Shown piece after piece: positions 7,087 to 16,016 of a stretch of 64,000 nt of DNA. The notes under the pieces are model-generated. The model saw nothing but the letters and a program-made list of their open reading frames with translations, was not told the origin of the DNA and did no database searches. The position numbers and the translations under genes were made by a program. Positions within the stretch are counted from its first letter, which is position 1. Every line of letters begins with the position of its first letter. This stretch comes from Bacteroidia bacterium (GTDB lineage Bacteria; Bacteroidota; Bacteroidia; B-17B0; Aurantibacillaceae), in the NCBI GenBank assembly GCA_016787785.1, contig JAEUTO010000009.1, positions 124,001 through 188,000 on the forward strand. The letters run 5' to 3'.

Positions 7087-7740
7087 ATGGAAACACACAT
7101 TACCTACGAGAGTCTGATGGCAATGGAAAAACGGCAACGAACCAATCTGGTTAATTCTACAGGGGGGTTTAAAAGCGTTTGTTTGATCGGGACAAAAGAT
7201 AAAAAAGGCAAAACTAATTTAGCGGTTTTTAATTCCATTACCCATATTGGCGCTACGCCGCCATTGATAGCATTTATTGTAAGGCCCGACTCTGTTGAGA
7301 GGCATACCTTATCTAATATTCTCGAAACCGGTTGTTACACTATTAATCATTTGAATGAAAAAATTTATAAAAGGGGACATCAGACATCAGCAAGATATCC
7401 AAAGGAAATTTCAGAGTTTGCAGCTGTTGGATTAAAAGAAAATTATAAGGATGGTTTTTTGGCGCCGTATGTTGAGGAAAGTAATGTTCAACTTGGTATA
7501 CAATTCAAAGAGCGGTTAGATCTTACCATCAATGGTACAATTTTGATCATCGGGCAAATAGAGCATTTGTATTTTCCAAAAAACTGCTTGTATGATGATG
7601 CATTTCTTGATCTTGAGAAAGCAAACACTGTTACTTGTTCGGGTTTAGACAGTTATCATAAAACCCAACGCTTGGAACGGTTAAGTTATGCAAAGCCTGG
7701 CATAGAATTAGAGGCTATAATAACTGAACACAGCGATTAG
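7087..7740 (+). CDS. flavin reductase family protein (FMN-binding split barrel)
   Basis: 217 residues of the DIM6/NTAB flavin-reductase-like family: N-terminal GGFKSVCLIGT strand, FNSITHIGATPPLIAF, then VRPDSVERHTLSNI and the YTINHL strand that line the FMN site. Members reduce flavins with NAD(P)H or bind FMN as oxidoreductases. Located four bases after the SDR gene in the photorepair unit; supplying reduced flavin to photolyase and cryptochrome is an attractive but unproven role. Length is typical and no signal peptide is present. Confidence 0.87.
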   Translation: METHITYESLMAMEKRQRTNLVNSTGGFKSVCLIGTKDKKGKTNLAVFNSITHIGATPPLIAFIVRPDSVERHTLSNILETGCYTINHLNEKIYKRGHQTSARYPKEISEFAAVGLKENYKDGFLAPYVEESNVQLGIQFKERLDLTINGTILIIGQIEHLYFPKNCLYDDAFLDLEKANTVTCSGLDSYHKTQRLERLSYAKPGIELEAIITEHSD

Positions 7741-7790
7741 GAATTGCTTTAATAATTTGGCTAATTCTAAATTACACTAAAAAAAATAAA

Positions 7791-8258
7791 ATGAATAAAG
7801 CGGTTAAACTTATACTTTGTATTGCACTTACATTATCAGTTGGCGCAATTGGTGGAATAGCCACCGCATCGGGCGTTAATAACTGGTATTTAACACTTAA
7901 TAAGCCGGTATTTAATCCGCCCAATTATTTATTTGGCCCGGTGTGGACGCTGCTATACATTTTAATGGGCATTTCGTTTTACCTAATACTTCAAGCTCCT
8001 AATCCTGTTTTAAGAAAACGAGCCATACTAATTTTTTGTACGCAATTGGTTTTAAATTTTTGCTGGAGTTTTTTGTTTTTTAAATTTCAATTATTAGGCC
8101 TGGCATTTATTGAGATAATTTTTATTTGGTTTTCAATTATACTAATGATAATTACTTTTTATAAGATCAATAAAACGGCTTCCTTAATACAAATTCCTTA
8201 TTTACTATGGGTAACCTTTGCAAGCATACTAAACGGAAGCATTTGGGTTTTGAATTAA
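7791..8258 (+). CDS. tspO: TspO/MBR family membrane protein
   Basis: 155 residues with five hydrophobic helices and the family signatures: NNWYLTLNKPVFNPPNYLFG between helices 1 and 2, followed by PVWTLLYILMG, and a Trp-rich helix 3 (FCWSFLFFKF). TspO proteins bind tetrapyrroles and other planar ligands and, in photosynthetic bacteria, affect light- and oxygen-dependent pigment genes. Its presence beside carotenoid, cryptochrome and B12-photoreceptor genes fits a light or oxidative-stress role at the membrane. A 50-base gap separates it from the flavin reductase, without a clear terminator. Confidence 0.93.
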   Translation: MNKAVKLILCIALTLSVGAIGGIATASGVNNWYLTLNKPVFNPPNYLFGPVWTLLYILMGISFYLILQAPNPVLRKRAILIFCTQLVLNFCWSFLFFKFQLLGLAFIEIIFIWFSIILMIITFYKINKTASLIQIPYLLWVTFASILNGSIWVLN

Positions 8259-8271
8259 ATAAAAGAAATAG

Positions 8272-8997
8272 ATGAACTTTTTAAACGCTAATTGGGAAAA
8301 TATTGTGATGGCAAATTATGTAGTTCCAACAAATGTTTTGCAGTCATATTTACCAGCGGGTTGCGAGCTCGACCTCTACAATGGCTTGGCCTATGTTAGT
8401 TTGGTGGGTTTTATGTTTAAGAGAACTAAATTGTTTAAAATACCAATTCCAATCCTGGGTACATTTGAAGAAATTAACCTTAGATTTTACGTAATACGAA
8501 AAGAGGGAGACAGGATCAAACGTGGTGTTGTATTTATTAACGAAACTATTCCGTATAAAGCGGTAGCCTGGGTAGCAAATAAATTATATAAAGAACATTA
8601 TACAACAATTCCAACCAAAAATTTTATTTCAGAAAACGCGTCGCAAAAGAAAATACATTATCAATGGCAGATTAATAAAGAGTGGAATAGTATTTATGTT
8701 GAATCTTCGGTAGAAAAGTTTAAAATGCAAAAGAACAGCTTTGAGGAATTTATACTTGAGCATTATTTTGGTTATACAAAAATTGACAATTTCGAAACAG
8801 AAGAGTATAAAATACACCATGCGCGTTGGGATATAAATAAAATTACCAACTACAAGATAAATTGTGATTTTGACAAAATGTATGGCAACCACTTTTCGTT
8901 TTTAAATAATGTTCAACCACATTCCGTTTTTCTCGCCGAAGGCTCTCCTGTTTCGATTGAGTGGAAACGCCAACGTATTAAATTAAACGCTACATGA
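8272..8997 (+). CDS. DUF2071 (YqjF-like) family protein
   Basis: 241 residues matching DUF2071: [14 protein letters not shown] at the N-terminus, then [26 protein letters not shown] and LRFYV, a pattern shared with the acetoacetate-decarboxylase-like fold. Function unknown. It follows tspO by 13 bases and overlaps the DUF2256 start as ATGA. The 24 bases across its start codon (8268-8291) are almost the same as 23 bases near the end of the SRPBCC gene (6011-6033), read in another frame. Confidence 0.88.
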   Translation: MNFLNANWENIVMANYVVPTNVLQSYLPAGCELDLYNGLAYVSLVGFMFKRTKLFKIPIPILGTFEEINLRFYVIRKEGDRIKRGVVFINETIPYKAVAWVANKLYKEHYTTIPTKNFISENASQKKIHYQWQINKEWNSIYVESSVEKFKMQKNSFEEFILEHYFGYTKIDNFETEEYKIHHARWDINKITNYKINCDFDKMYGNHFSFLNNVQPHSVFLAEGSPVSIEWKRQRIKLNAT

Positions 8998-9146
8998 AAG
9001 GTGTAAAAAAAGAAAACCTGCCATCTAAGCTGTGTGTGGTATGTAACAAGCCTTTTGCATGGCGAAAAAAATGGGAAAAGAACTGGAGCGAGGTAAAATA
9101 TTGCAGCGACAAATGCAGGAGTAAAAGATCAAACAGCATAAAATAA
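8994..9146 (+). CDS. DUF2256 family zinc-ribbon-like small protein
   Basis: A 50-residue protein with the full DUF2256 pattern: [19 protein letters not shown] then EVKYCSDKC. Cysteines C14, C17, C37 and C41 form a likely zinc site of the CxxC...CxxxC type, and the tail is basic. Its ATG at 8994 overlaps the DUF2071 stop (ATGA) and its TAA lies two bases before the GTG of the photolyase gene. The family nearly always accompanies photolyase/cryptochrome genes; its function is not established. Confidence 0.9.
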   Translation: MKGVKKENLPSKLCVVCNKPFAWRKKWEKNWSEVKYCSDKCRSKRSNSIK

Positions 9147-9148
9147 TA

Positions 9149-10702
9149 GTGAACGTCACAACATCAGATATAAAAATTTTACGCTTAATATTAGGTGATC
9201 AGCTAAACATAAACCATTCATGGTTTAAAAATGTTGACGAAAATGTGACCTATGTTTTAATGGAGGTTCGCTCTGAGACGGATTATGTTTGGCATCACAT
9301 TCAAAAGGTAGCGGCTTTCTTTGCGTCAATGCGGGAATTTGCCGAGCTATTAAAAAGTAAGGGATATCAGGTTGTTTATATAAAATTAAATGACAAAAAA
9401 AATAGACATTCTTTTCGGGGCAATTGTGATCACTTAATTAAAAAATACGCTTTTAGCCATTTTCAATATCAATTACCTGATGAATATCGGCTCGATGAAA
9501 TAATTAAAACGTATTCAGCCTCTATTCACATATCAACTACTGTTTTTGATACAGAGCATTTTTTAACATCACGAAGTGAATTAGGTATTTTTTTTGAAGG
9601 AAAGAAATTATTTCTGATGGAAAGTTTTTACCGCTATATGCGTAAGAAGCATAATATTTTAATGACAGGCTCTGAACCGTTAACCGGCAAGTGGAATTAT
9701 GATGACGCTAACCGGAAGAAATTGCCTGTTAAACATAAAGCCAGCCCGCCATTTGTTTTTAGCAATAATGTAAATGATATAATTAGTGATTTAAATAAAA
9801 CCGACGTTAAAACAATAGGCACAATTGAGCCAGAAAATTTTATATGGCCAATAAACCGCGAGCAATCGCTGCAACTATTAGACTTTTTTTTACAAGAATG
9901 CCTTCCTCTTTTTGGCACTTATCAGGATGCGATGACGCCGCAGGATTGGTCTTTATATCACTCGCGCTTGTCTTTTTCATTAAATTGTAAGTTAATTTCC
10001 CCTCTTGAAGTTATTAATAAAGCTGTCAAAGAATGGGAAAATCGTCCGAATGAAATTGAATACAATCAGTTGGAGGGTTTTGTACGTCAGATCATTGGAT
10101 GGAGAGAATACATGCGGGGTATTTATTGGCTTAAGATGCCGGATTATGCTTCTCTTAATTATTTTGATCATCAAAATAAATTACCCGAGTGGTATTGGAC
10201 GGGTAAAACAAAAATGAGTTGTTTAAAGCACTCAATTGGTCAGTCATTGAATTATGCATATGCACATCATATTCAGCGGTTAATGATCACCGGAAATTTT
10301 GCATTATTAGCAGGAGTTCATCCCGACGAAGTAGATAAATGGTATTTAGGAATTTATATTGACGCTTTGGATTGGGTAGAGATAACAAATACCAGGGGCA
10401 TGAGCCAGTTTGCAGATGGCGGGATCGTTGGTACAAAACCTTATGTAAGTTCAGCGGCGTATATTGATAAAATGAGCCATTATTGTAAAACTTGTTATTA
10501 CAATAAAGCAAAAAAAACGGGAGATAAAGCTTGTCCGTTTAATAGTTTATACTGGAATTTTTATAACAGGCATGAGAATAAATTAGCTGCCAACCCGCGC
10601 ATTGCTATGATGTATGATGTTTGGCGGAAAATGAAACCGGATATAAAAGCTGAATTATTAGTACAAGCCGATTATTACTTAAGAAATATAAACAATCTGT
10701 GA
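9149..10702 (+). CDS. phrB: iron-sulfur cryptochrome/photolyase, prokaryotic (6-4) photolyase type (FeS-BCP)
   Basis: 517 residues. The N-terminal antenna domain opens with LRLILGDQLN, and the FAD-binding C-terminal half holds four cysteines, C358, C446, C449 and C462. Their spacing equals that of the [4Fe-4S] ligands in Agrobacterium PhrB (350, 438, 441, 454). Family enzymes repair (6-4) photoproducts with FAD, a 6,7-dimethyl-8-ribityllumazine antenna and an Fe-S cluster. The start is GTG at 9149, two bases after DUF2256. Its TGA overlaps the ATG of the DASH cryptochrome as TGATG, so the two flavoproteins are made together. Confidence 0.93.
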   Translation: MNVTTSDIKILRLILGDQLNINHSWFKNVDENVTYVLMEVRSETDYVWHHIQKVAAFFASMREFAELLKSKGYQVVYIKLNDKKNRHSFRGNCDHLIKKYAFSHFQYQLPDEYRLDEIIKTYSASIHISTTVFDTEHFLTSRSELGIFFEGKKLFLMESFYRYMRKKHNILMTGSEPLTGKWNYDDANRKKLPVKHKASPPFVFSNNVNDIISDLNKTDVKTIGTIEPENFIWPINREQSLQLLDFFLQECLPLFGTYQDAMTPQDWSLYHSRLSFSLNCKLISPLEVINKAVKEWENRPNEIEYNQLEGFVRQIIGWREYMRGIYWLKMPDYASLNYFDHQNKLPEWYWTGKTKMSCLKHSIGQSLNYAYAHHIQRLMITGNFALLAGVHPDEVDKWYLGIYIDALDWVEITNTRGMSQFADGGIVGTKPYVSSAAYIDKMSHYCKTCYYNKAKKTGDKACPFNSLYWNFYNRHENKLAANPRIAMMYDVWRKMKPDIKAELLVQADYYLRNINNL

Positions 10703-12012
10703 TGAAACGTTCAATTGTTTGGTTTAAAACTGATTTGCGCTTGCATGATAATGAAACGCTTGTTCGTGCAATAGAACAAAGTGATGAGGTTATTCCTGTT
10801 TATTGTTTAGATGACGATCATTTTAAGACAACAGAATTCGGCTTTAAAAAAACAGGAAATTTCCGGGCTCAGTTTTTACTGGAGTCATTAAAAGATCTGG
10901 ATTTGAACCTGCGAAAACTTGGATCGGGATTAATTATTGTAAAAGGAAAACCAGAAATTGAATTGTGTAAACTGGTTAAACAGTTTGAAGTAACTAAAAT
11001 TTTTGCCAAGCGGGAAGTGGCTTATGAAGAAAAACAGACTGAAGCATTAGTGGAAAAAGAAGTATGGAAACTTCATTGTTCGTTCGAAAGCTTTAGCACA
11101 AGCACACTCTATCATGCGGAGGATTTGCCTTTTTCTATAAAAGACATTCCGGATGTGTTTACTAATTTTAAACGACAAGTAGAGCACGAATCGTCTATCC
11201 GGCCCATATTTCAAAAGCCACTCAAAATTAAATCACCTGCTATTGCTCCAATTCAATTACCGCAGCTAAAAGAATTGGGTTTAGAAATACCGGTTACAGA
11301 TAAACGGGCCACTATAAAATTCAAGGGCGGTGAAAACGAAGGTTACAAACGACTAAATTATTATTTTTTTGAAACCCGGCATATCTCCACTTATAAGACT
11401 ACAAGAAACGGAATGTTAGGAGGCGATTATTCAACCAAATTTTCTCCATGGCTTGCCTTAGGCTGTTTATCGCCAAGAGAAATTTATAATGAATTAAAAA
11501 AATTCGAAGATCAATTTAAAGCAAATGATTCTACTTATTGGTTGGTATTTGAAATGTTATGGCGGGATTATTTTAGATTTATGATGAAAAAGTACAGGAA
11601 CAAATACTTTTTGCAAACAGGAATAAAGAACAGCGAAAACGGAGCTGCAGAATTTAATAAAGAGCTTTTGCAAAAATGGATGATCGGACAAACCGGCAAC
11701 GATTTTATAGACGCGAATATGCTTGAATTAAAGCAAACAGGTTTTATGAGCAACCGTGGCAGACAAAATGTAGCAAGTTATTTGTGTAATGATCTAAAGG
11801 TTGACTGGCGTTATGGAGCAGCCTATTTTGAGCAACAACTGATTGATTATGACGTATGCAGTAATTGGGGCAATTGGGCTTACCTGGCTGGTGTTGGAAA
11901 TGACCCAAGAGGCAAACGCTATTTTAATAGTGATAAGCAGGCGAAGGAATATGATCCAAATAACGTATATCAAAAATTTTGGCTAAATAACAGAGGTAAA
12001 AGTAAACATTAA
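10702..12012 (+). CDS. cry: DASH-family cryptochrome
   Basis: 436 residues from the ATG at 10702 (a GTG one codon earlier is possible but would remove the TGATG overlap). The Rossmann-like antenna domain begins KRSIVWFKTDLRLHDNETL. The FAD domain has the DASH-typical STKFSPWLALGCLSPREI, WLVFEMLWRDYFRFM and NRGRQNVASYL, then WGNWAYLAGVGNDPRGKRYF. DASH members bind FAD and a methenyltetrahydrofolate antenna and repair CPDs in single-stranded DNA or act in signalling. Folate antenna demand fits the co-regulated folE. Confidence 0.93.
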   Translation: MKRSIVWFKTDLRLHDNETLVRAIEQSDEVIPVYCLDDDHFKTTEFGFKKTGNFRAQFLLESLKDLDLNLRKLGSGLIIVKGKPEIELCKLVKQFEVTKIFAKREVAYEEKQTEALVEKEVWKLHCSFESFSTSTLYHAEDLPFSIKDIPDVFTNFKRQVEHESSIRPIFQKPLKIKSPAIAPIQLPQLKELGLEIPVTDKRATIKFKGGENEGYKRLNYYFFETRHISTYKTTRNGMLGGDYSTKFSPWLALGCLSPREIYNELKKFEDQFKANDSTYWLVFEMLWRDYFRFMMKKYRNKYFLQTGIKNSENGAAEFNKELLQKWMIGQTGNDFIDANMLELKQTGFMSNRGRQNVASYLCNDLKVDWRYGAAYFEQQLIDYDVCSNWGNWAYLAGVGNDPRGKRYFNSDKQAKEYDPNNVYQKFWLNNRGKSKH

Positions 12013-12073
12013 AACTTCTGTTGTTTTACAAAGAAAAGCAATAGCAACCCATCATATTAAAACAAACTCAACA

Positions 12074-12985
12074 ATGGAGAAAGTAATTTTAGTAGCAGGC
12101 GCAACAGGTAATTTAGGTGAAAGAATTGTTAACGCACTAATTAAGAAAAATGCCAAAGTTCGCATACTCGTTAGACCTGAAACTAATAGCGAAAAATTAA
12201 AAAAGTTTAATAAGTCCGATATAGAAATATATAAACTGGAAAGTTGGAGCGAAACGGAAATAGCAAAAGCATGTGCAGGCGTTTCTTGCGTTGTTTCTGC
12301 TTTATCCGGATTAAGGAACGTAATTATTGATGCGCAAAAAATATTGTTAGATGCTGCCATAGCCGCAAAAGTTCCTCGTTTTATTCCTTCTGATTATTCA
12401 TTAGATTTTACTAAGTTTTTAAATGGCGAAAATCGTAATCTCGATCTTCGGAGAGAATTTCATGAATATCTGGATAAAACTCCTATTTCTGCTACAACGG
12501 TTTTTAATGGCGCGTTTGCAGAGCTGCTGCTGGACGAGATGCCACTTATTCTTTTTAAACAAAAACGCATTTTGTATTGGGGAAATGCTGATCACCGCTT
12601 GGCCTTTACTACAATTGATAATACTGCCGAATTTACGGCCAACGTTGCTATCGATCATGCAACGCCAAGGTACTTAAGAATAGCAGGTGATCTTATCACA
12701 GCAAGACAAATTAAAGATGTGGTTAGTCAAATCACGGCAACGAAGTATAGCTTGTTTAGGCCTGGTGGTTTAGGCTTACTTGGGATATTAATAAAAATAG
12801 CCCGTACTATTTCGCCCGGTAAAAACGAACTTTATCCTGCCTGGCAGGGCATGCAATATATGCGCAATATGATGGATAAACGTGCAGAATTAAATTTAAT
12901 AGATAACGATCGTTATCCTGAGATAAAATGGACAACCGTTCATGACCTTCTTACAAAACATAATAAATCTTTTGACAGATTATAA
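12074..12985 (+). CDS. NmrA / isoflavone-reductase-like NAD(P)-binding protein
   Basis: 303-residue atypical SDR: AGATGNLGERIV (7-18) is the NAD(P)-binding GxxGxxG motif, with RILVRPET after strand 2 suggesting NADP preference, and the VPRFIPSDYSLDF segment typical of NmrA/PCBER-like proteins. The substrate is unknown. Separated by 61 bases from the cryptochrome, so it may have its own promoter; a TTGTTTTACAA at 12021-12031 differs by one base from the TTGTTTAACAA core of the proposed CarH boxes. A strong terminator follows at once. Confidence 0.85.
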   Translation: MEKVILVAGATGNLGERIVNALIKKNAKVRILVRPETNSEKLKKFNKSDIEIYKLESWSETEIAKACAGVSCVVSALSGLRNVIIDAQKILLDAAIAAKVPRFIPSDYSLDFTKFLNGENRNLDLRREFHEYLDKTPISATTVFNGAFAELLLDEMPLILFKQKRILYWGNADHRLAFTTIDNTAEFTANVAIDHATPRYLRIAGDLITARQIKDVVSQITATKYSLFRPGGLGLLGILIKIARTISPGKNELYPAWQGMQYMRNMMDKRAELNLIDNDRYPEIKWTTVHDLLTKHNKSFDRL

Positions 12986-13011
12986 AAAAGCCCTGATAAA
13001 TCAGGGCTTTT
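12986..13011 (+). terminator. rho-independent terminator after the photorepair unit
   Basis: An 11-base stem (AAAAGCCCTGA / TCAGGGCTTTT) with a TAAA loop, ending in T residues. It starts one base after the NmrA stop codon. Its symmetry would also stop leftward transcription. Confidence 0.9.
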
Positions 13012-13022
13012 ATTCTGCTTGA

Positions 13023-13037
13023 TGTGGTCCCTCCAGA
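13023..13037 (-). repeat. tRNA-3'-end-like repeat, copy A
   Basis: TGTGGTCCCTCCAGA matches 62080-62094 at 14 of 15 bases. Read on the minus strand it looks like a tRNA acceptor end (TGGAGGGACCA) with a TTCGA-containing stretch before it, but no complete tRNA can be folded. In both copies a terminator hairpin lies 11-13 bases beyond, on the minus strand. Confidence 0.45.
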
Positions 13038-13311
13038 CAAAATCTCGAATCATTTTATTGAAGATCTAGATCGCCTGTCCAGCCTAATCTCTTTATTACT
13101 AGTGAAATAAGTGGCCTGGTCTCGAAAATACTCACGTTATATCTTTGTGACAGTTAGATTGGTCTCAATGGCTCTTTCTGAGAAGTTGTTCACCTTAATT
13201 ATTGCTTATTAAAGAAAATGACCTAATATAGATCATTTTCTTTCCGTTAGTGCCATTACACATTTCTATAGGATTTAATCTCACAGATTTAATTTTTATT
13301 GAAATGCAACC
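13038..13311. other. intergenic region between convergent units
   Basis: No gene recognised. It holds an exact -7-like TATCTTTG at about 13140 on the plus strand without a gene to serve, and the hairpin listed separately at 13211-13243. Confidence 0.5.
13211..13243 (-). terminator. hairpin ending the leftward secreted-protein operon
   Basis: Perfect 11-base inverted repeat AAAGAAAATGA / TCATTTTCTTT with an 11-base loop, 69 bases after the stop of the last gene of the operon. AT-rich and T-rich on both sides, so it could stop transcription in either direction. Confidence 0.6.
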
Positions 13312-14181
13312 TTATTTTAACTTCTCACATAAAATTTGTTGTTGCGCTTCGGCAGCTTTTAAAAAATAAGAGCTACCGTATTTGCCCTCAGCATAATCTT
13401 GATAAAGTGCTAATTCAATAAGCACACATGTTCCATCAGGTTTTTTAGCTCCTATTGTGCTTGCTATTTGCCTATCTATAATTACTGATGTTAACTCGTT
13501 ACGATGTATTGACCACTCTTTTGATCTGAGATATTGTTTGATAAATGTGTAACCTGTGTATTCTTTCAAAAAATAATCTTTAAACCATTTTTCCCATTCA
13601 GGATTTGAGCCATAGGGTTGTGGTGGTTCCACTTTAGCTAGCTTATCGGCTTTTGTTTTTTCTTCAATTGCTTTTAGATTCTCCTTATCTCCCAATTTTG
13701 AAACAATCTCCGAGATTGTTTCATAAGAGCCGGCAATTGATGAGTTTGATGGATATAGTTCTTTTGCTTTTTCACAATATTCCTTATACCCTTTAATAGT
13801 AAAAAAATACCTGGCCATTACACATTTGTCACTGGTTGTGTTGATAGAAGTATAGTAGGAACTTGCGTTGCGCGTGATACTATTGCATTGATTTTCGGTT
13901 CCTTTTTCAGATTGTTTGATCTTTTTTTTGCTTTTTGCTCCGCTGTTAAAATCACTCCATAATTTATCAAAACGATTAAAGGATTCCTTGTAAGTTGCCT
14001 CTGCTCCCTTTAAACAACCTTCGGGTTCAACTACTTCATTTAAACTACCGGGATTGGGCGGCGTAAAATATTTAAAAAAATCCCACGTACGTTTGGTAGA
14101 ATCTTCGGGCAGTACAATTTCTTTTTGAGCTATTGCGCAAAATGCGAATAAGTTTATAGTTAGCGCTATTATTTTTTTCAT
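13312..14181 (-). CDS. secreted protein with W-RNEL-type C-terminal module
   Basis: 289 residues, family not recognised. Signal peptide at 1-19 (MKKIIALTINLFAFCAIAQ). The middle is helical with Lys-rich linkers (84-92, 165-185) and a cysteine pattern (C56, C99, C120, C136). The last 75 residues form a module shared with three other proteins of this operon: W223, RNEL at 227-230, R237, DGTC at 249-252, an aromatic QDY with EGKYG (261-269) and a final Cys C285. Last gene of a seven-gene leftward operon, five bases after its neighbour. Probably periplasmic or surface exposed; no T9SS domain. Confidence 0.8.
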   Translation of the reverse strand: MKKIIALTINLFAFCAIAQKEIVLPEDSTKRTWDFFKYFTPPNPGSLNEVVEPEGCLKGAEATYKESFNRFDKLWSDFNSGAKSKKKIKQSEKGTENQCNSITRNASSYYTSINTTSDKCVMARYFFTIKGYKEYCEKAKELYPSNSSIAGSYETISEIVSKLGDKENLKAIEEKTKADKLAKVEPPQPYGSNPEWEKWFKDYFLKEYTGYTFIKQYLRSKEWSIHRNELTSVIIDRQIASTIGAKKPDGTCVLIELALYQDYAEGKYGSSYFLKAAEAQQQILCEKLK

Positions 14182-14186
14182 CTTCT

Positions 14187-15077
14187 TTATTTTATGTTTT
14201 CACATGGTACCATAATTGGATCGGATGGTAGATAAGAGTAAGCTTCGCCATAAGAACCGCCTCCCATGTAATCTTCTTTAACATTTGAGCTGCCAATACC
14301 ACATTCTCCCTTCGCATTTTTTACAGCCACACACACGCTTAATTTTCTGCAAATAGGAATATCCAATTCGTTTTTATCAACAATCCAAGTAGAGTAGGTA
14401 ATGTTAACTTTAGTTACCGTGAAACCTTTAAACGACGCTTCGTAGTTCTTTTTTACCATCGCCTCAATTTTAGGATTACTTTGTTGTGCAGGGATCATTT
14501 TTAAATTTTTAGACATCGCTTTTTGATTTTCTACCATCTTATCCATAAACTTTTCGCGAGAACCGTAAGAGTTAATTGCATTGCTAACAGATGTCAGGTA
14601 ATCTTTTAATGTTTGGTTTTCAGTATAAATACGGGTAACTCCCTCTAAATAACCTTTGTATAAATATAATTTTTGTAAATAGTAAACACCGCCTAAAGAA
14701 TTACCTTGTTTAAATTCCTTTTCGGTTAAAGCTAAATCGCTATCTAATCCCTTTGCTTTACTTAAGGTGGCATTCAACTTGTTTTTATATGTTACGGGGC
14801 TTGGATTTGTTGCTAAAAACTTAGTTACTTCTTCATTGTATTCTTTCACTACGGCGTCACTTTTTACAATAGCTTCTTGAAACGCCTTTTTACTTGTAAC
14901 ATCATTACCGCTCACTTGCAGTTCCCCGCGTGTAAAAATAAATGGCTTATCGAGAATGGTTTCGATATTTTTATTTCCGCTCATTATTTCATCTCGGCTT
15001 GGACGGGTTTTTGTTTGCGCTATTAAGTTATTACCTAAGAATAACATTAAGCTCATGGATAAAATTATTTTTTTCAT
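14187..15077 (-). CDS. secreted protein with W-KNEL-type C-terminal module
   Basis: 296 residues, unrecognised family. Signal peptide at 1-21 (ends LGNNLIAQ). A helical region at 60-200 precedes the module shared with its operon neighbours: W231, KNEL at 235-238, R244, KGEC at 256-259, DYMGGGSYG at 269-277 and a terminal PCENIK with C292. The glycine-rich YMGGGSYG is the clearest version of the module's loop. Spacing to both neighbours is 5 and 12 bases, so it is co-transcribed. No enzymatic motif seen. Confidence 0.8.
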   Translation of the reverse strand: MKKIILSMSLMLFLGNNLIAQTKTRPSRDEIMSGNKNIETILDKPFIFTRGELQVSGNDVTSKKAFQEAIVKSDAVVKEYNEEVTKFLATNPSPVTYKNKLNATLSKAKGLDSDLALTEKEFKQGNSLGGVYYLQKLYLYKGYLEGVTRIYTENQTLKDYLTSVSNAINSYGSREKFMDKMVENQKAMSKNLKMIPAQQSNPKIEAMVKKNYEASFKGFTVTKVNITYSTWIVDKNELDIPICRKLSVCVAVKNAKGECGIGSSNVKEDYMGGGSYGEAYSYLPSDPIMVPCENIK

Positions 15078-15089
15078 TTTTTTTAATTA

Positions 15090-15989
15090 TTACTTACATA
15101 AATAAACGGGGCCTTTATTTCCTTTTTTATGAGTGTATATTACCCCGCCGTACTTTAATTTTATTCTATCTCCTTCTTTCATTGCATAGTCTGATCTGGA
15201 GTTTCCTGCCATAAAATCATTACTTACACCAGATGGTTCTATCGAAAATTCTATTTTATTTCCACATTCATTTTTTACCATTACATAATCTGACCTGTTG
15301 TCGATTGAAGATGAAACACTCTTTTGAGTTTCGGTCTTAAATTTATAGAGCCATATTTTTTTCTGAGTTTCAGTGAAATTTAGATTTATAGAACCTTTTG
15401 CAATAGAAATTTCGTGGTCTTTTGTTGCATCTAACGATTTGATCAAAAATTCTAAATCTATTTTATGGTTTCCCGGACTTAATGATTGAATGATTTGACC
15501 AAATGTATATTCAGGAGAACTTTCTCTAAAATCACCCCAAGGCTTTTCTAATTCCGGAATGAAATTATACCACCATGTTGTCCATTCTTCTTTTTGTGCC
15601 TTCGGATTTGGTGCGTCCCAAATTAATTCTCGGTGTTCGATCCCATTTATTTTAATAACGCCCACTAATAATATTTTTGGATGTAATGTATAATCAAAAC
15701 AACCCACAGGATATTTTCCGCTTTTTTCTGCATCGGCGCATAAGTTTGCTAAACTTTTATTTACATATAACCTTCCTTTAATTGGGGTAAGTAGATTAAA
15801 AGAATTTTTAACCAAGCTAGGATCAGGTGAATTGTCCACTATTTTTTTTTCGGAAAAAACAATTTTTCCTAAATTAAATTTATGAAAATCATTCCATATT
15901 CCTTGGTCTTTAAAGGATTGAGAATAGAGGTTTGAAATTAAAATCAAACCTATGGTCGTGTGAAATAAATGATTTTTTATTTTAAGCAT
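15090..15989 (-). CDS. secreted protein of unknown function
   Basis: 299 residues with a signal peptide (1-23, ending ISNLYSQ). Predominantly beta. The C-terminal 75 residues resemble those of the protein at 43003-43716: 'DYVMVKNECGNKI' here against 'DIVLVKNNCAKDR' there, then 'MKEGDRIKLKYGGVIYTH' against 'MKTGDRVQLKGSALNYTH', each closing with (V/I)YLC. The two conserved cysteines could form a disulfide. Fifth gene of the operon. Function not recognised. Confidence 0.8.
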   Translation of the reverse strand: MLKIKNHLFHTTIGLILISNLYSQSFKDQGIWNDFHKFNLGKIVFSEKKIVDNSPDPSLVKNSFNLLTPIKGRLYVNKSLANLCADAEKSGKYPVGCFDYTLHPKILLVGVIKINGIEHRELIWDAPNPKAQKEEWTTWWYNFIPELEKPWGDFRESSPEYTFGQIIQSLSPGNHKIDLEFLIKSLDATKDHEISIAKGSINLNFTETQKKIWLYKFKTETQKSVSSSIDNRSDYVMVKNECGNKIEFSIEPSGVSNDFMAGNSRSDYAMKEGDRIKLKYGGVIYTHKKGNKGPVYLCK

Positions 15990-16016
15990 TTGTTTTTGTG
16001 AATATTTAATTCAGTT

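Noticed and set aside
13023-13100. A complete tRNA on the minus strand
   Set aside because: The acceptor-like end and a TTCGA are present, but no matching 5' acceptor strand, D-arm or anticodon stem can be formed.
13135-13150. A promoter for a plus-strand small RNA (TATCTTTG near 13140)
   Set aside because: Good -7 match but no -33 element at the right distance and no plausible product.
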